Shown in pieces: positions 25,844-35,401 of a stretch of 41,670 nucleotides of DNA (within the stretch, counting starts at the first letter, position 1; every line of letters begins with the position of its first letter). This DNA is from Syntrophorhabdales bacterium (GTDB lineage: Bacteria > Desulfobacterota > Syntrophorhabdia > Syntrophorhabdales > Syntrophorhabdaceae): the NCBI GenBank assembly GCA_018052995.1, contig JAGPMK010000013.1, positions 1 to 41,670 of the forward strand, given 5' to 3'. The notes under the pieces are model-generated. The model was not told the origin of the DNA and ran no database searches. It saw only the letters and a list, made by a program, of their open reading frames with translations. The translations under genes and the position numbers were made by a program.

Positions 25844-27085
25844 TTGAGAAGAAGGGTAGTCGTAACAGGAGTTGGTCTTGTAACGCCCGTAGGAGTTGGC
25901 ATTGAAAATGTATGGCAGGACATACTCAATGGAAAATCAGGTATATCAAACATAACAAGATTTGACACCACCCAGTTCGAGACAAAGATAGCTGGTGAGG
26001 TAAAGAACTTTAATCCAGAGGACTACATACCCCATAAAGAATTGAGAAAAATGGACCTTTTCATACATTACTGCCTCGCAGCCACAAAGATAGCCATGAA
26101 TGACTCAGGGCTTGATATGGAAAAAGAAGACAGAGAAAGAATCGGTGTTGCGGTGGGCACAGGACTGGGGGGTCTCCCCACCCTTGAAAAATATCACAGC
26201 GTTTTACTGGAACGTGGTCCAGGGAGGATAACACCTTTTTTCATCCCCATGCTGATAGCAAACCTTGCGCCAGGGCATATTGCCATGCAGCATGGTATCA
26301 AGGGTCCTAATCTCTGTATTGTTACTGCCTGTGCTACAGGTGCCCATTGTATAGGCGATGCTATGCGGATCATTCAATATGGAGATGCAGATGCTATGGT
26401 GGCAGGTGGAACAGAGGCAAACCTGACGCCCCTTACGGTGGGCGGTTTTAATGCCATGAAGGCGCTCTCAAGGAGAAACCATGAACCTGAGAAGGCATCA
26501 AGACCCTTTGACAAGGATCGTGATGGCTTTGTTGTCTCTGAGGGTTCAGGTATTATAATTATGGAAGAGTTAGGGCATGCCCTAAAGAGAGGTGCAAAGA
26601 TATATGCTGAGATAATGGGCTACGGGTATAACGGTGATGCATATCATATAACTGCACCCTGCCCTGATGGTGACGGTTTTATAAGGTGTATGAGGATGGC
26701 AATAAGAGATGCCGGACTCTCCCCTGAGGATGTGGATTATATAAATGCCCACGGGACCTCTACAGACCTAAATGATCATATTGAGACTATAGCCATAAAA
26801 GAGGTCTTTCAAAATAAGGCATATAAGATACCTGTGAGCTCTACAAAATCCATGACAGGACACCTCCTTGGTGCTGCCGGTGCAGTAGAGGCTATATTTT
26901 CAATCCTTGCCATAAGAGACCAGATTTGCCCACCTACAATAAACTATACAACCCCTGACCCTGATTGCGACCTTGATTATGTACCCAATAAAGCCCGAAA
27001 ACACAGCATAGATGTTGTCCTGTCTAATTCCTTTGGTTTTGGCGGGACAAACTGCACCCTAATATTTAAGAGGTATACACCTTGA
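25844..27085 (+). CDS. fabF: 3-oxoacyl-ACP synthase II
   Basis: This condensing enzyme of 413 residues elongates acyl-ACP with malonyl-ACP. It has the catalytic Cys163 in VTACATGAHCIGDAM, the first His in INAHGTSTDLND, the Lys/His motif STKSMTGHLLGAAGAVE, and the end NSFGFGGTNCTL. I start at TTG 25844 (L-R-R-R-V-V-V-T-G), which has AGAGG a few nt upstream (25832-25836). The longer frame from ATG 25814 lies inside acpP with no ribosome binding site. The stop overlaps the TTG start of rpiB. As the only ketoacyl-ACP synthase in the window it may also serve initiation if no FabH exists elsewhere. Confidence 0.95.
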   Translation: MRRRVVVTGVGLVTPVGVGIENVWQDILNGKSGISNITRFDTTQFETKIAGEVKNFNPEDYIPHKELRKMDLFIHYCLAATKIAMNDSGLDMEKEDRERIGVAVGTGLGGLPTLEKYHSVLLERGPGRITPFFIPMLIANLAPGHIAMQHGIKGPNLCIVTACATGAHCIGDAMRIIQYGDADAMVAGGTEANLTPLTVGGFNAMKALSRRNHEPEKASRPFDKDRDGFVVSEGSGIIIMEELGHALKRGAKIYAEIMGYGYNGDAYHITAPCPDGDGFIRCMRMAIRDAGLSPEDVDYINAHGTSTDLNDHIETIAIKEVFQNKAYKIPVSSTKSMTGHLLGAAGAVEAIFSILAIRDQICPPTINYTTPDPDCDLDYVPNKARKHSIDVVLSNSFGFGGTNCTLIFKRYTP

Positions 27086-27531
27086 AGATAGCCATAGGAT
27101 CAGACCATGCAGGGTTTGAACTTAAAGAGTACATAAAGAATATCCTTATTCTGATGGGACATGATGTAGAGGATATAGGCACTGATAGCATGGATTCTGT
27201 AGATTATCCTGATTATGCTATAGAGGTGGCATGGCTTGTCTCAGAAGGAAAGGCAGACAGGGGTGTCCTTGTCTGTGGCACCGGTATTGGTATGAGTATA
27301 GTGGCTAATAAGGTTAAGGGCATAAGGGCATCACTTGTAACCAATCTTTATACTGCTATACAGAGCAGAAGACACAATGATGCCAATATACTCGTTCTAG
27401 GTGGCAGGATAACCGCAAAAGGGCTTGCAGAAGAGATAGTAAGGACATGGATTGATACACCCTTTGAAGGGGGTAGGCACGAAAAAAGGATAGAAAAGAT
27501 CAGGGCATGGGAGAGGGAGCATTTAAAATAA
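27082..27531 (+). CDS. rpiB: Ribose-5-phosphate isomerase B
   Basis: RpiB interconverts ribose-5-phosphate and ribulose-5-phosphate in the pentose phosphate pathway, supplying the sugar used a few genes downstream by RibBA. The 149-residue protein shows IGSDHAGFELK, VDYPDYA and the active-site Cys in VCGTGIGMSI, plus RHNDANILVLGGR. The start is TTG 27082, overlapping the fabF stop as TTGA, with AAGAGG 8 nt before it. Confidence 0.95.
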   Translation: MKIAIGSDHAGFELKEYIKNILILMGHDVEDIGTDSMDSVDYPDYAIEVAWLVSEGKADRGVLVCGTGIGMSIVANKVKGIRASLVTNLYTAIQSRRHNDANILVLGGRITAKGLAEEIVRTWIDTPFEGGRHEKRIEKIRAWEREHLK

Positions 27532-27558
27532 TTTTTAAGAGAAAGATTAGAGGATAAA

Positions 27559-28806
27559 ATGAAGCTGGCTAAGACAGACAGTAAGATATATGGGCTTATA
27601 AGACAGGAGATAGAGAGGGAAGAGTATAGCCTCATAATGATTGCGTCAGAAAACTATGTAGACGAGGATATCCTTGATACGCAGGGCTGCGTTCTAACAA
27701 ATAAATATGCAGAGGGCTATCCCTCAAAACGATACTACAGCGGGTGCAGATTCCTTGACGAGATAGAGGATATAGCAATAGAACGGGCAAAGGAGCTGTT
27801 TAACGCAGAGCACGCAAACGTCCAGCCTCATTCTGGTTCCTCGGCAAATATGGCCGTATATTTTGCTACCCTGAATCTTGGTGATACCATCCTCGGTATG
27901 GACATTGCTCATGGGGGTCATCTTACCCACGGCTCAAGGGTCAGCTTCTCGGGTAAGTTCTATAGAACTGTGGGGTATAAGGTATCCGAAAAGGATGAGA
28001 TGCTCGATTATGATGAGATAAGGTCAATAGCCCTGAGTGAAAAGCCTAAACTCATAATAACAGGTGCAAGTGCATATTCAAGAATTATTGACTTCAAAAA
28101 ATTCAGGGAGATAGCAGATGAGGTGGGTGCATATCTAATGGCAGACATTGCCCATATTGCAGGGCTTATTGCTGCAGGATGCCATCCAAGCCCTGTCGAG
28201 TATGCCCATTTTATAACAACAACAACCCATAAAACCTTAAGGGGTCCCAGGGGAGGACTTATCCTCTGTAAAAAGGAATTTGCAAAGGCAATAGATTCAG
28301 CGGTTTTTCCAGGTATCCAGGGCGGACCACTCATGCATGTCATAGCCGCCAAGGCAGTAGCGCTGAAAAATGCCATGACAGATGGATTCAGGGAATACCA
28401 GAGACAGATCAAAGCCAATGCACAGCACCTTTGTAAAAAGATGATAGAAAAAGACTACAGGATAATATCGGGTGGCACTGATAACCACCTATTCCTTGTG
28501 GATTTAACAAACAAGGGGATAACAGGAAATGTTGCCCAGGAATCCCTTGAAAAAAGTGGTATTATGATAAACAAAAATCTCATACCCTTTGATACAAAAA
28601 GCCCTATGGTTACAAGCGGTATAAGGATTGGCACCCCTGCCCTGACAACAAGGGGCATGAAAGAAAGGGAGATGGAGATTGTATGCGAGCTTATAGATAG
28701 GGTGCTCAGCAACCCTGAAGATGAGAATATCCAGACTATGGTAAAAAAAGAGGTTAAGGTGTTGTGTGAGAGATTCCCTGTTTATTCCCGTATCTATAAT
28801 CTGTGA
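27559..28806 (+). CDS. glyA: Serine hydroxymethyltransferase
   Basis: This PLP enzyme of 415 residues converts serine and tetrahydrofolate to glycine and 5,10-methylene-THF, the main one-carbon source. It has [29 protein letters not shown], and the PLP lysine in [14 protein letters not shown] (near residue 225), followed by the conserved C-terminal [14 protein letters not shown]. It is 27 nt after rpiB, and its stop overlaps the GTG start of the deaminase gene as GTGA. Confidence 0.97.
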   Translation: MKLAKTDSKIYGLIRQEIEREEYSLIMIASENYVDEDILDTQGCVLTNKYAEGYPSKRYYSGCRFLDEIEDIAIERAKELFNAEHANVQPHSGSSANMAVYFATLNLGDTILGMDIAHGGHLTHGSRVSFSGKFYRTVGYKVSEKDEMLDYDEIRSIALSEKPKLIITGASAYSRIIDFKKFREIADEVGAYLMADIAHIAGLIAAGCHPSPVEYAHFITTTTHKTLRGPRGGLILCKKEFAKAIDSAVFPGIQGGPLMHVIAAKAVALKNAMTDGFREYQRQIKANAQHLCKKMIEKDYRIISGGTDNHLFLVDLTNKGITGNVAQESLEKSGIMINKNLIPFDTKSPMVTSGIRIGTPALTTRGMKEREMEIVCELIDRVLSNPEDENIQTMVKKEVKVLCERFPVYSRIYNL

Positions 28807-29249
28807 ATAGCATGCGTCCAGATTGGGACTCCTATTTCATGGAGATAGCGCAGATTGTTTCAAAAAGATCTACATGTAGAAGGCGTAATGTAGGTGCAGT
28901 AATAGTAAAGGATAAAAGGATACTGGCTACAGGATACAATGGTGCCCCAAGGGGTCTTACCCATTGTCTCGATGGTGAATGTCTCAGGGAGAAGATGAAT
29001 ATAGCGCCAGGGGAGAGGCATGAGCTCTGTAGGGGCCTCCATGCTGAACAAAATGCCATAATCCAGGCTGCCCTGCATGGTGTATCCATAGATAGGGCTG
29101 AACTCTATTCTACGCATCTACCATGTTCCATCTGCATGAAGATGATCATCAATGCTGGCATTAAAAAAATAACCTACCTGGATGGATATCCTGATAACCT
29201 TTCGCTAGATTTGATAAAAGAGGCGTCCGTCGTTCTGAAGAAACTATGA
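28803..29249 (+). CDS. Deoxycytidylate deaminase (ComEB/dCMP deaminase family)
   Basis: This zinc deaminase of 148 residues converts dCMP to dUMP for dTMP synthesis. Zinc ligands are the His in [10 protein letters not shown], where Glu is the proton shuttle, and two Cys in [10 protein letters not shown]. The N-terminal [12 protein letters not shown] and [12 protein letters not shown] are typical of the dCMP deaminase/ComEB group rather than RibD or cytidine deaminase. The start is GTG 28803, coupled to glyA by a GTGA overlap. The stop overlaps the nrdR ATG. Confidence 0.92.
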   Translation: MNSMRPDWDSYFMEIAQIVSKRSTCRRRNVGAVIVKDKRILATGYNGAPRGLTHCLDGECLREKMNIAPGERHELCRGLHAEQNAIIQAALHGVSIDRAELYSTHLPCSICMKMIINAGIKKITYLDGYPDNLSLDLIKEASVVLKKL

Positions 29250-29704
29250 AGTGCCCTTTTTGCGGAAATACAGAGAGTAGAGTCCTTGACTCAAGGATGA
29301 ATAAAGAGATGGATATCATAAGGAGACGAAGGGAGTGTCTTAAATGTGCAAAGCGTTTTACCACAGCAGAGAGACTTGAAGAGGGACTGCTGCTTGTTGT
29401 AAAAAAGGATGGTAGGAGAGAGGTATTCGACAGATCAAAGATACTAAATGGTCTCAAAAAGGCATGTGAAAAAAGACCAATAAGTATAACAACCCTGGAA
29501 AAGATCGTATCAAGGATTGAATATAACCTCTTTGAAAAGAGCGAGAGGGAGGTGAAGGGGTCAGAGATTGGCGAGATGGTCATGGATGAACTGAAAAAAC
29601 TCGATGAGGTTGCCTATGTGAGATTTGCATCGGTCTACAGGCAGTTCAGGGATATAAATGAATTCATGGAAGAATTAAGGGATCTCCTTATTAAAAAGGA
29701 TTAG
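29246..29704 (+). CDS. nrdR: Transcriptional repressor NrdR
   Basis: NrdR represses ribonucleotide reductase genes by binding paired NrdR boxes when loaded with ATP/dATP. The 152-residue protein begins with a zinc ribbon ([18 protein letters not shown]) followed by an ATP-cone ([24 protein letters not shown]) and the end [16 protein letters not shown]. The ATG overlaps the preceding stop as ATGA. Its place before ribD is widely conserved. No ribonucleotide reductase gene or NrdR box was recognised in this window. Confidence 0.95.
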   Translation: MKCPFCGNTESRVLDSRMNKEMDIIRRRRECLKCAKRFTTAERLEEGLLLVVKKDGRREVFDRSKILNGLKKACEKRPISITTLEKIVSRIEYNLFEKSEREVKGSEIGEMVMDELKKLDEVAYVRFASVYRQFRDINEFMEELRDLLIKKD

Positions 29705-29706
29705 AT

Positions 29707-30810
29707 ATGAACGATGAGCAATATATGCGTTTAGCCTTATCTCTGGCTAAAAAGGGCCATGGGACAACATCGCCAAATCCTATGGTGGGCGCAGTCCTTG
29801 TTAAGAATGACAGGATAGTAGGTAAGGGCTATCACAAAAAGGTTGGGCTTCCCCATGCAGAGGTTATGGCTATCCATGATGCCGGCGAGGAGGCAAGGGA
29901 TTCAACACTCTATATAAATCTCGAACCATGTGTCCACTTTGGTAGAACCCCTCCCTGCACAGAGGCAATAAAAGAGGCAGGCATAAAAAAGGTCGTCATG
30001 GCAATGCTCGATCCCAACCCACAGGTGAGTGGCAGGGGTATCCAGATATTAAGGGATGCAGGCACTATTGTAAAGACCGGTGTTCTTGAGGAGGAGGCAA
30101 GGAGGCTTAACGAGGCATTTATAACTTATATGGAAAAATCAAGACCATTTTTCATCATGAAGGCAGCCATAAGCCTTGATGGTAAGATTGCCACAAAGAC
30201 CTGTGATTCTAAGTGGATATCCAATGAAGAGTCGAGGAGGTTCACCAACAGATTAAGGGCAGATATGGACGCCATTATGGTTGGTATCAATACAGTAATA
30301 ACAGACAACCCGATGCTCATCCCGAAGATGGTGAAGATAAAAAAATATCCTCTCCGCATAATCCTTGATTCAAAACTCAGGCTACCCCTTGCGAGCGAGA
30401 TTGCAAAGACCTCAGATAAATTCAAGACCATCGTCTTTACCTCTGAAGACTCCAGGGCAGATAAAGAGGCGAGGCTCAAATCTCTTGGCTTAGATGTCAT
30501 AAGGTCACCAAAAGATGAAAACGGCAGGGTATCCCTGAGGTATGTATGTGATGAGCTTTATAAAAAAGACATAATGAGTGTCCTTATAGAGGGTGGAGGA
30601 GAGATAAACAGTGGGCTTCTTAGAGAGGGTCTTATAGATAAATTTATACTCTTCTATGCCCCTATATTTATTGGCGGTAAGAATGCACTAAACCTCATTG
30701 GTGGAAAGGGTGTTGATTTTCTTAAAGATGCCTATAGACTTAAGATAACACAGATCAGACGTTTTAAGGATGACCTATGTCTGGAGGGATATGTTCACAG
30801 GGATTATTGA
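29707..30810 (+). CDS. ribD: Bifunctional riboflavin biosynthesis deaminase/reductase
   Basis: RibD performs the second and third steps of riboflavin synthesis, deaminating and then reducing the pyrimidine intermediate. The 367-residue protein has an N-terminal deaminase with zinc ligands PHAEVMAI, NLEPCVHFGRTPPC, and a C-terminal reductase with AAISLDGKIAT, SKWISNEESR and LIEGGGEINSGLL. It is 2 nt after nrdR and overlaps the start of ribE by 20 nt. Confidence 0.95.
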   Translation: MNDEQYMRLALSLAKKGHGTTSPNPMVGAVLVKNDRIVGKGYHKKVGLPHAEVMAIHDAGEEARDSTLYINLEPCVHFGRTPPCTEAIKEAGIKKVVMAMLDPNPQVSGRGIQILRDAGTIVKTGVLEEEARRLNEAFITYMEKSRPFFIMKAAISLDGKIATKTCDSKWISNEESRRFTNRLRADMDAIMVGINTVITDNPMLIPKMVKIKKYPLRIILDSKLRLPLASEIAKTSDKFKTIVFTSEDSRADKEARLKSLGLDVIRSPKDENGRVSLRYVCDELYKKDIMSVLIEGGGEINSGLLREGLIDKFILFYAPIFIGGKNALNLIGGKGVDFLKDAYRLKITQIRRFKDDLCLEGYVHRDY

Positions 30811-31438
30811 AGATATAGGGAAGATAACATCCATAGACAAGGCAGGAGGAAAATGGGGGTTCTCCATCAAAACTGATCTTGTTAAAGAGGATGTAAAAGA
30901 GGGGGATAGTATCTGTGTTGATGGGGTATGTCTTACCGTTACAAGGATAACAGCCAGCAGCTTCCAGGCTGATGCATCACTTGAGACCATAGATGTCACA
31001 ACACTGGGTAAAAAATCTGTGGGGGATAAGGTAAACATAGAGAGGGCAATGAGTACCGGCGCAAGGTTTGGAGGCCATTTTGTGACAGGACATGTGGACT
31101 GTATAGGCACGATAAAGGAAAAGATATCATCTGGGGATTCTGTTAGGATTAGCATTGAGATACCTCGGGATCTATCGAGGTTTATAGTAAAGAAAGGCTC
31201 TGTGTCCATAGATGGCATTAGCTTGACAGTAAATACTAAGGATGATAATATCTTTACCGTTAACATAATACCTTATACCTTGGTAAGGACAACGATAGGG
31301 GAAAAGAAGGTCGGAGGTATTGTAAACATTGAGACTGACATAATAGGGAAGTATGTGGAAAGCTTTCTGTTAGATAAAGAAAAAAAAGGAATTGATATAG
31401 ATTTCCTTTATAAACATGGATATATAAAAGGGGTTTAG
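30791..31438 (+). CDS. ribE: Riboflavin synthase alpha subunit
   Basis: This enzyme dismutates two lumazine molecules to form riboflavin. The 215-residue protein contains two lumazine-binding domains: [25 protein letters not shown] and GHFVTGHVD in the first, and [15 protein letters not shown] in the second. I start at ATG 30791, which has GGAGGG 2-8 nt upstream and matches the family N terminus, rather than the earlier in-frame ATG 30770. The start overlaps ribD by 20 nt, suggesting coupling. Confidence 0.95.
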   Translation: MFTGIIEDIGKITSIDKAGGKWGFSIKTDLVKEDVKEGDSICVDGVCLTVTRITASSFQADASLETIDVTTLGKKSVGDKVNIERAMSTGARFGGHFVTGHVDCIGTIKEKISSGDSVRISIEIPRDLSRFIVKKGSVSIDGISLTVNTKDDNIFTVNIIPYTLVRTTIGEKKVGGIVNIETDIIGKYVESFLLDKEKKGIDIDFLYKHGYIKGV

Positions 31439-31440
31439 CC

Positions 31441-32646
31441 ATGGCTATTTCAAGGATTGAGGATGTCATAGATGATGTAAGGCGCGGGAAGATGGTTATA
31501 ATCGTCGATGATGAGGATAGGGAGAACGAGGGTGACCTCATGATCGCTGCAGAAAAGGTAACCCCAGAGGCAATAAATTTCATGGCAAGAAAAGCCTGTG
31601 GTCTCATATGTCTCTCCCTTACTGAAGAAAGGGTTAGGGAACTGGAACTACCCTTGATGGTTCATGATAATACATCGCCCTATAATACAGCCTTTACAGT
31701 ATCCATTGAGGCAAAAGAGGGTGTGACGACAGGTATATCTGCCCATGACAGGGCAAGAACAATCCAGGTTGCTATAGATGATAACTCCACTGCCGATGAC
31801 CTTGCAAGGCCGGGCCATATTTTTCCCCTTATGGCAAGAAAAGGTGGTGTCCTTGTCCGTGTAGGTCATACGGAGGCATCTGTTGACCTTGCAAGGCTTG
31901 CAGGGTTAAAACCTGCAGGGGTTATATGTGAGATTATGAGAGAAGATGGTACTATGGCGAGGCTTCCAGACCTTGAGGAGTTTGCAGAAAGATACAAACT
32001 CAAGATAGTCTCTATAGCAGATCTCATACAATACAAAACAAGAAATGAGAAGCTTGTGAGAAGGATGGCAGAGACAAGGCTGCCCACAAGATATGGTGGC
32101 GAATTCAGGCTCATAGGCTATGAAAATGATATAGATAACAAGACCCATCTTGCCCTTGTAAAGGGCGAGATATCCCCTGATGAAAGCATACTTGTCAGGG
32201 TTCATTCAGAGTGCTTCACCGGTGATGTCCTCGGTTCATTAAGATGCGACTGCGGCGACCAACTCCGCACCGCCCTTGCTATGATAGGAAAGGAGCAGAA
32301 GGGTGTATTTCTTTATATGAGGCAGGAGGGAAGAGGTATAGGCCTTTTAAATAAGATAAAGGCATACAACCTTCAGGATAAAGGCCATGATACGGTTGAG
32401 GCAAATATAGCCCTTGGTTTTTTACCAGATCTAAGGGATTATGGCATAGGCGCCCAGATACTCAATGACCTGGGCGTGAGAAAGATGAGGCTCATAACAA
32501 ATAACCCGAGAAAAATAAAGGGTCTCGAAGGTTATGGCCTTACTGTGGTTGAAAGGGTTCCCCTTGAGATATCCCCCACAAAGGATAATATTGCATATCT
32601 TAAAACAAAACAGAAAAAACTTGGTCATATCCTCAATAACATATAA
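31441..32646 (+). CDS. ribBA: Bifunctional DHBP synthase / GTP cyclohydrolase II
   Basis: This fusion performs both entry steps of riboflavin synthesis. The N-terminal half (about 1-200) is dihydroxybutanone-phosphate synthase, with acidic loop [10 protein letters not shown] and [13 protein letters not shown]. The C-terminal half (about 205-401) is GTP cyclohydrolase II, with zinc ligands in [19 protein letters not shown] and motif [13 protein letters not shown]. Both active sites look intact. The gene follows ribE after 2 nt. Confidence 0.96.
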   Translation: MAISRIEDVIDDVRRGKMVIIVDDEDRENEGDLMIAAEKVTPEAINFMARKACGLICLSLTEERVRELELPLMVHDNTSPYNTAFTVSIEAKEGVTTGISAHDRARTIQVAIDDNSTADDLARPGHIFPLMARKGGVLVRVGHTEASVDLARLAGLKPAGVICEIMREDGTMARLPDLEEFAERYKLKIVSIADLIQYKTRNEKLVRRMAETRLPTRYGGEFRLIGYENDIDNKTHLALVKGEISPDESILVRVHSECFTGDVLGSLRCDCGDQLRTALAMIGKEQKGVFLYMRQEGRGIGLLNKIKAYNLQDKGHDTVEANIALGFLPDLRDYGIGAQILNDLGVRKMRLITNNPRKIKGLEGYGLTVVERVPLEISPTKDNIAYLKTKQKKLGHILNNI

Positions 32647-32657
32647 GGAGAACACTA

Positions 32658-33146
32658 ATGGTACATGAAGGGAAGCTAATAGCAAAAGGTTTAAGATTTG
32701 CCATTGTAGTAAGCAGATTTAACAGCTTTATAACAGAGAGACTCCTTGAGGGCGCCCTTGATGCACTAAAGAGACATGGGGCTGAGGAAACCCACATAGA
32801 GATATATAAGGTCCCTGGGTCATTCGAGATACCGCTGGTAGCAAAACTTTTGGCAAAAAAACCAGGCGTTGATGGTGTAATTTGCCTGGGTGCAGTAATA
32901 AAAGGTGCAACCCCTCATTTTCATTACGTTGCCAATGAGGTGACAAAGGGCATTGCCCAGGTGTCACTGGAATATGAAAAGCCCATAGCCTTCGGCATTA
33001 TAACAAGCGATAATATAGAGCAGGCTATAGAGCGGGCAGGGACAAAATCAGGAAATAAAGGCTATGATGCAGCAATGAGTATCATAGAGGTCGTTAATCT
33101 TATAAAGGATAACAGGTTGTGCGAAGAAGAAAGTCAAGGGAATTAG
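32658..33146 (+). CDS. ribH: 6,7-dimethyl-8-ribityllumazine synthase
   Basis: This enzyme makes the lumazine precursor from the RibBA and RibD products and usually assembles into a 60-mer shell. The 162-residue protein has [20 protein letters not shown], the [10 protein letters not shown] segment, [18 protein letters not shown] with its catalytic His, and FGIITSDN. A ribosome binding site (AAGGAG) precedes ATG 32658. The last 28 nt overlap nusB. Confidence 0.96.
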   Translation: MVHEGKLIAKGLRFAIVVSRFNSFITERLLEGALDALKRHGAEETHIEIYKVPGSFEIPLVAKLLAKKPGVDGVICLGAVIKGATPHFHYVANEVTKGIAQVSLEYEKPIAFGIITSDNIEQAIERAGTKSGNKGYDAAMSIIEVVNLIKDNRLCEEESQGN

Positions 33147-33535
33147 CACTAAAGATGCTATACCAGATGGAGACAGCGGGCGATGACCCCGAGAAGGCAT
33201 TGATTAAATACTGCGAGCTGTTTCCCCATCACAAGGATATAATAGACTATGCAAAATATATCCTCTCAGGCATTAAAATGGAGATGGAAACCATAGACCG
33301 TTATATTGACAATGCATGTGAAAACTGGAATATCAACAGGATAACATATGTAGACAGAAACATCCTGAGGATAGGGATATTTGAGATGATTTTTTCGGTT
33401 GATTGCCCCCCCAAGGTTGCTATAAACGAGGCTATAGAATTGGGGAAAAAATATGGGAGCGAGGAATCAAAAAAATTCATTAATGGTGTCTTGGATAGGG
33501 TTTTAAAAGAATATCTTAAACAAGGAGCAGCATAA
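33119..33535 (+). CDS. nusB: Transcription antitermination factor NusB
   Basis: NusB binds boxA RNA with ribosomal protein S10 and supports rRNA antitermination. The 138-residue helical protein starts [17 protein letters not shown] and contains the [20 protein letters not shown] core and [28 protein letters not shown]. The start is GTG 33119, inside the end of ribH with a 28-nt overlap, as in many bacteria where ribH and nusB are paired. Confidence 0.94.
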   Translation: MRRRKSRELALKMLYQMETAGDDPEKALIKYCELFPHHKDIIDYAKYILSGIKMEMETIDRYIDNACENWNINRITYVDRNILRIGIFEMIFSVDCPPKVAINEAIELGKKYGSEESKKFINGVLDRVLKEYLKQGAA

Positions 33536-33536
33536 A

Positions 33537-34448
33537 ATGAGAGCAGATAAGATTTGGTTAGATGGGAAATTTATTGATTGGGATGATGCAAACGTTCATG
33601 TCTGCACCCATACCCTGCATTATGGGCTTGGCGTTTTTGAGGGCATCAGATGTTATCACTGCCACGATGGAAAAAGTGCCATATTCATGCTGGACGAGCA
33701 TATTGAAAGGTTCTATGACTCAGCCCACATTGTCCAGCTCGATATACCTTATAAAAAGACAGAGGTCAAGGATATCTGCAAGGAGATAGTGAAGGTAAAC
33801 GGCTTCAAGGAGTGTTATGTAAGACCCATAGCGTTTATGGGAGATGGCCAGCTTGGGCTCTATGTAAAAGAATTTAAGGTCAGACTTGCCATAATAAGCT
33901 GGGTTTGGGGCGCATATCTCGGTGATGAGGGTCTACAAAATGGCATAAGGGCAAAGGTATCGTCTTTTTTAAGGCATCATGTGGATTCCTGTATGTCAAA
34001 GGGCAAGATATGTGGCCATTACGTAAACTCCATACTGGCAAAAAAAGAGGCAATATCAGCAGGCTACGACGAGGCTATCATGCTTGATACAGAGGGTTAT
34101 GTATCCGAGGCAAGCGGTGAGAATGTATTTATTGTAAAAAAGAACAAGATAAAAACAACACCCCTCACCTCTATATTGCCTGGTATTACAAGGATTGCTG
34201 TTATGAAACTTGCCTCAGATATGGGCTATGAGGTAAAGGAAGAACGGTTTACAAGGGATGAACTATACATAGCCGATGAGGTCTTTTTCACAGGGACTGC
34301 CGCAGAGGTTACACCCGTGAGAGAGGTGGACAGCAGAAAGATTGGTGAGGGAAAACCAGGACCAGTTGCCCTGAGTATCCAGAGAAAATTCTTTGAGGTT
34401 GCCAGGGGCATGCACCAGGAATACAAGGGCTGGTTGAGCTACCTATAA
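33537..34448 (+). CDS. ilvE: Branched-chain amino acid aminotransferase
   Basis: This class-IV PLP aminotransferase of 303 residues interconverts leucine, isoleucine and valine with their keto acids. The HTLHYGLGVFEGIRCY motif near the start, the PLP-lysine region SKGKICGHYVNS, GYVSEASGENVFIV and the C-terminal FFTGTAAEVTPVREVD are all diagnostic of IlvE rather than D-amino-acid transaminase. It follows nusB by 1 nt and ends the dense part of the operon. Confidence 0.93.
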   Translation: MRADKIWLDGKFIDWDDANVHVCTHTLHYGLGVFEGIRCYHCHDGKSAIFMLDEHIERFYDSAHIVQLDIPYKKTEVKDICKEIVKVNGFKECYVRPIAFMGDGQLGLYVKEFKVRLAIISWVWGAYLGDEGLQNGIRAKVSSFLRHHVDSCMSKGKICGHYVNSILAKKEAISAGYDEAIMLDTEGYVSEASGENVFIVKKNKIKTTPLTSILPGITRIAVMKLASDMGYEVKEERFTRDELYIADEVFFTGTAAEVTPVREVDSRKIGEGKPGPVALSIQRKFFEVARGMHQEYKGWLSYL

Positions 34449-34529
34449 AGACACAGGCTCAGGCTTTATTTACGATTTTAAACCTTTTCTAACACCCTGT
34501 ATTATTCAGGGTTATGGATTCTATCAGCT

Positions 34530-35024
34530 ATGCCCCACATTGTCATAGATGGATATAACTATATAAACAGGATAATATCTTCAGGGATCCATAGTAGCGC
34601 CAGCCTTGAGATTATCAGAGATTATCTCCTTGATAAGCTTGCATCATATAAACGACAAAAGCCAAACAAAATAACTGTAATATTTGATGCATACAGGGGT
34701 TTTTCGCTGACAAGGCAGCACGAAAACTACAGGGGTATAAATATTGTCTATACAAAAGAGAATGAAACAGCAGACGATGTTATTATAGAATGGATAAGAA
34801 AAAAACCATCAGGGCTTATCGTTGTAACATCTGATAGGGCGATTATAGAAGAGGCTAAAAGATATGGGATTACCTTTATAACACCCGTTAAGATGGAGGA
34901 AGTCATGATGGGTGGTGATTATGAAGAAGACTATGAAGACGACCATAGGCGTGGAAAAAAGGGTAACCCCAAAAGGCTACCAAAAAAATTGAGAAAAGCT
35001 GGCAAGACAATATCGAAGATATAG
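34530..35024 (+). CDS. NYN-domain ribonuclease-like protein (YacP/Rae1 family)
   Basis: This 164-residue PIN-fold protein has the acidic metal site of NYN nucleases: D7 in VIDGYNYI, D53 in VIFDAYRG, the ETADDVI pair and D102 in VVTSDRAI. YacP (Rae1) in Bacillus cleaves mRNA in the ribosomal A site; the same role here is inference. The tail after residue 130 is a poly-acidic stretch (EEDYEDDHRRGKK) followed by a Lys/Arg-rich end, which could hold RNA or ribosomes. A 6-bp hairpin (34494-34499 with 34507-34512, no T-run) lies in the 81-nt gap after ilvE. The gene converges with tRNA-Arg. Confidence 0.8.
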   Translation: MPHIVIDGYNYINRIISSGIHSSASLEIIRDYLLDKLASYKRQKPNKITVIFDAYRGFSLTRQHENYRGINIVYTKENETADDVIIEWIRKKPSGLIVVTSDRAIIEEAKRYGITFITPVKMEEVMMGGDYEEDYEDDHRRGKKGNPKRLPKKLRKAGKTISKI

Positions 35025-35080
35025 ATAAGGTTTATGGTTAGATATCTTAGAGGTCAATCGGTCAATCTTAACAAAGATAA

Positions 35081-35154
35081 TGCCCCCGGCATGACTCGAA
35101 CATGCGGCACATGGATTAGGAATCCATTGCTCTATCCGCCTGAGCTACGGGGGC
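35081..35154 (-). tRNA. tRNA-Arg (anticodon CCU)
   Basis: On the minus strand the 74-nt sequence folds fully: acceptor GCCCCCG/CGGGGGC with discriminator A, D-stem GCTC/GAGC, anticodon stem ATGGA/TCCAT around TTCCTAA (anticodon CCT, reading AGG), variable loop GTGCC, and T-stem GCATG/CATGC. CCA is not encoded. AGG is one of the commonest Arg codons in the window. Confidence 0.95.
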
Positions 35155-35177
35155 ATATGGAACTATTAAAATTACCA

Positions 35178-35201
35178 ACAAAAGGGGTTTAATCCTTTTG
35201 T
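35178..35201. repeat. 8-bp inverted repeat upstream of tRNA-Arg
   Basis: ACAAAAGG (35178-35185) and CCTTTTGT (35194-35201) flank an 8-nt loop, about 25 bp upstream of the tRNA on the minus strand. Neither side has a T-run. It could be a regulatory site or a weak hairpin. The remaining sequence to purC (35202-35401) holds no gene I can support. Confidence 0.3.
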
Positions 35202-35331
35202 CGGCATATTTATTATATCGCATATCTTCAGAACGAAATCAATCTTGAAATAAAAAATAATATAGTTTAAGCTGGATGTTTTGAGGTTGAATGCTAATTT
35301 TACCAGCAAACTCAAGCATAAATGGTGGATG

Positions 35332-35350
35332 ATTATTAATAATTAATAAT
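35332..35350. promoter_or_regulatory. AT palindrome in the purC promoter region
   Basis: ATTATTAAT and ATTAATAAT form a perfect 9-bp inverted repeat around one central base. A TATAAA (35350-35355) follows immediately, 47 bp before purC, so the palindrome overlaps the likely promoter. It looks like an operator but does not match a known PurR box. Confidence 0.35.
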
Positions 35351-35401
35351 ATAAAAAGCCTGAGAAAACTACAATCCATATCTGAGTATGGAGGAGGGAA
35401 T

